This document shows, piece after piece, positions 63,416 to 64,000 of a DNA stretch of 64,000 nt. The translations under genes and the position numbers were made by a program. Position 1 is the stretch's first letter. Every line of letters starts with the position of its first letter. The stretch is from an uncultured Acidobacteriia bacterium (GTDB lineage: Bacteria; Acidobacteriota; Terriglobia; Bryobacterales; Bryobacteraceae): NCBI GenBank assembly GCA_903828455.1, contig CAIKMJ010000022.1, forward strand, positions 1 to 64,000, in the 5' to 3' direction. A model generated the notes under the pieces. The model was not told the origin of the DNA, did no database searches, and saw only the letters and a list, made by a program, of their open reading frames with translations.

Positions 63416-64000
63416 ATGGTGCTTCCGCTCGCAGTAAAATACGCTTTGCGCGTATCGAAATCCGTTTCCGACAATGCCGCGGCGATTCGCCACCGCTTTC
63501 AAAGCGCCACCCCTTTCCGCCATGCCGTGGTGGAAGGCTTCTTTGAACCTCAATTTGCCGAAGAACTGCTGGAGCACTTCCCGCGCTTCGACCCTTCGCG
63601 GGCGCGCAACGAAATCTACGGCGGCGTGTGGGGCAAGGCCGTCAACACGAACATCCGAAGCATCGATCCGGCGTATGCGGAACTCTACGCGACCATCGCT
63701 TCGCAGCCGTTCCTCGATCTGATCGGCGAACTGTCCGGAATTCCCGATCTGCTGCTCGACCCCGCGCTGTTCGGCGGCGGGACCCACGAAAATCTGCACG
63801 GTCAGGATCTCGATCCGCACGTGGATTTCAACTACGACGAGCAAAAGAAGCTGCACCGGCGGCTGAATCTGATCGTGTACCTGAACAAGGGCTGGAAGGC
63901 GGAATGGGGCGGTTCCATCGAGATCCACTCCAACCCGCGAAGGCCGGCGGAGAACCGCATTCAGTCGTACGAGCCGCTGTTCAACCGCGCCGTCTTCTTC
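63416..64000 (+). CDS. 2OG-Fe(II) oxygenase (prolyl-hydroxylase-like), 3' truncated by window edge
   Basis: Open from ATG 63416 to the window end, 195 residues visible, no stop. GTG 63419 and TTG 63446 are other possible starts, and no Shine-Dalgarno decides. The start of a double-stranded beta-helix domain is clear: LDPHVDFNYDEQKKLHRRLN gives the iron HxD pair, followed by LIVYLNKGW and EWGGSIEIHSNP; the distal His and the 2-oxoglutarate Arg are beyond the edge. Similar proteins hydroxylate peptide or small-molecule substrates. Divergent from the methyltransferase gene. Confidence 0.82.
   Translation, partial: MVLPLAVKYALRVSKSVSDNAAAIRHRFQSATPFRHAVVEGFFEPQFAEELLEHFPRFDPSRARNEIYGGVWGKAVNTNIRSIDPAYAELYATIASQPFLDLIGELSGIPDLLLDPALFGGGTHENLHGQDLDPHVDFNYDEQKKLHRRLNLIVYLNKGWKAEWGGSIEIHSNPRRPAENRIQSYEPLFNRAVFF

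Overview
The window is a GC-rich bacterial chromosome segment that reads most like an Acidobacteriota genome, probably a Solibacter/Bryobacter-type lineage. The reasons are a DUF1800 plus Tat-exported DUF1501 pair, an Hfq-like Sm protein with a long N-terminal extension, many secreted NHL/YVTN propellers and small c-type cytochromes, a Flp pilin, a PEP-CTERM protein and repeated SpoIIE-type phosphatases. The taxonomic call is inference: no rRNA is present. The window begins inside gyrB and ends inside a 2OG-Fe(II) oxygenase gene. No insertion sequence, integrase, prophage or CRISPR array was found.

Region by region. 1-5.5 kb: gyrB 3' end, two secreted proteins, Hfq-like protein, hotdog thioesterase, small Cys-rich and TPR proteins. 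5.5-12 kb: 1-Cys peroxiredoxin, then a partner-switching cassette (GAF-SpoIIE phosphatase, anti-sigma kinase, STAS antagonist), and on the other strand a second membrane SpoIIE phosphatase translationally coupled to a secreted c-haem/copper-monooxygenase-like/TPR protein. 12-18.6 kb: SEC-C protein, M50 protease, a secreted two-repeat protein, the ATP sulfurylase genes cysD-cysN (cysN carries a decayed APS-kinase tail), a transglutaminase-like protein and an ImuA-like RecA relative. 18.6-24.3 kb: a 12-bp tandem repeat, a 1149-residue protein that may be PPi-dependent PEP carboxykinase, Flp pilin, PEP-CTERM protein and tRNA-Leu(CAA). 24.5-36 kb: DUF1800/DUF1501 export pair, ammonium transporter, APC permease, a PP2C phosphatase/Ser-Thr kinase pair, and glnA.

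36-51 kb: Dps-like ferritin, TPR protein, a GT39-like membrane protein, a 1181-residue NfnSL-like flavoprotein fusion, an HD-GYP/GGDEF sensor divergent from a sigma-54 activator plus AAA ATPase, fbp, mtgA and a LarA-family gene. 51-64 kb: cytochrome c, EamA-like half transporter, aldehyde dehydrogenase, small exported proteins, then a plus-strand run: Tat-exported thiamine-diphosphate enzyme, cytochrome c, P1B-type ATPase, YVTN propeller, terminator, metallo-beta-lactamase-fold protein. A Dcm-like methyltransferase converges on the last of these with an 89-bp overlap.

How it works together. The gene set points to a heterotrophic, respiring soil-type bacterium with nitrogen assimilation (amt, glnA), sulfate activation (cysDN), gluconeogenic enzymes (fbp, possible PEP carboxykinase) and heavy investment in phosphorylation and c-di-GMP signalling. 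The most unusual items are the exported ThDP enzyme with its linked cytochrome, the single-chain NfnSL-like fusion, the decayed CysC tail on CysN, and a block of reversed G/C skew from about 28.5 to 50.4 kb that ignores gene direction.
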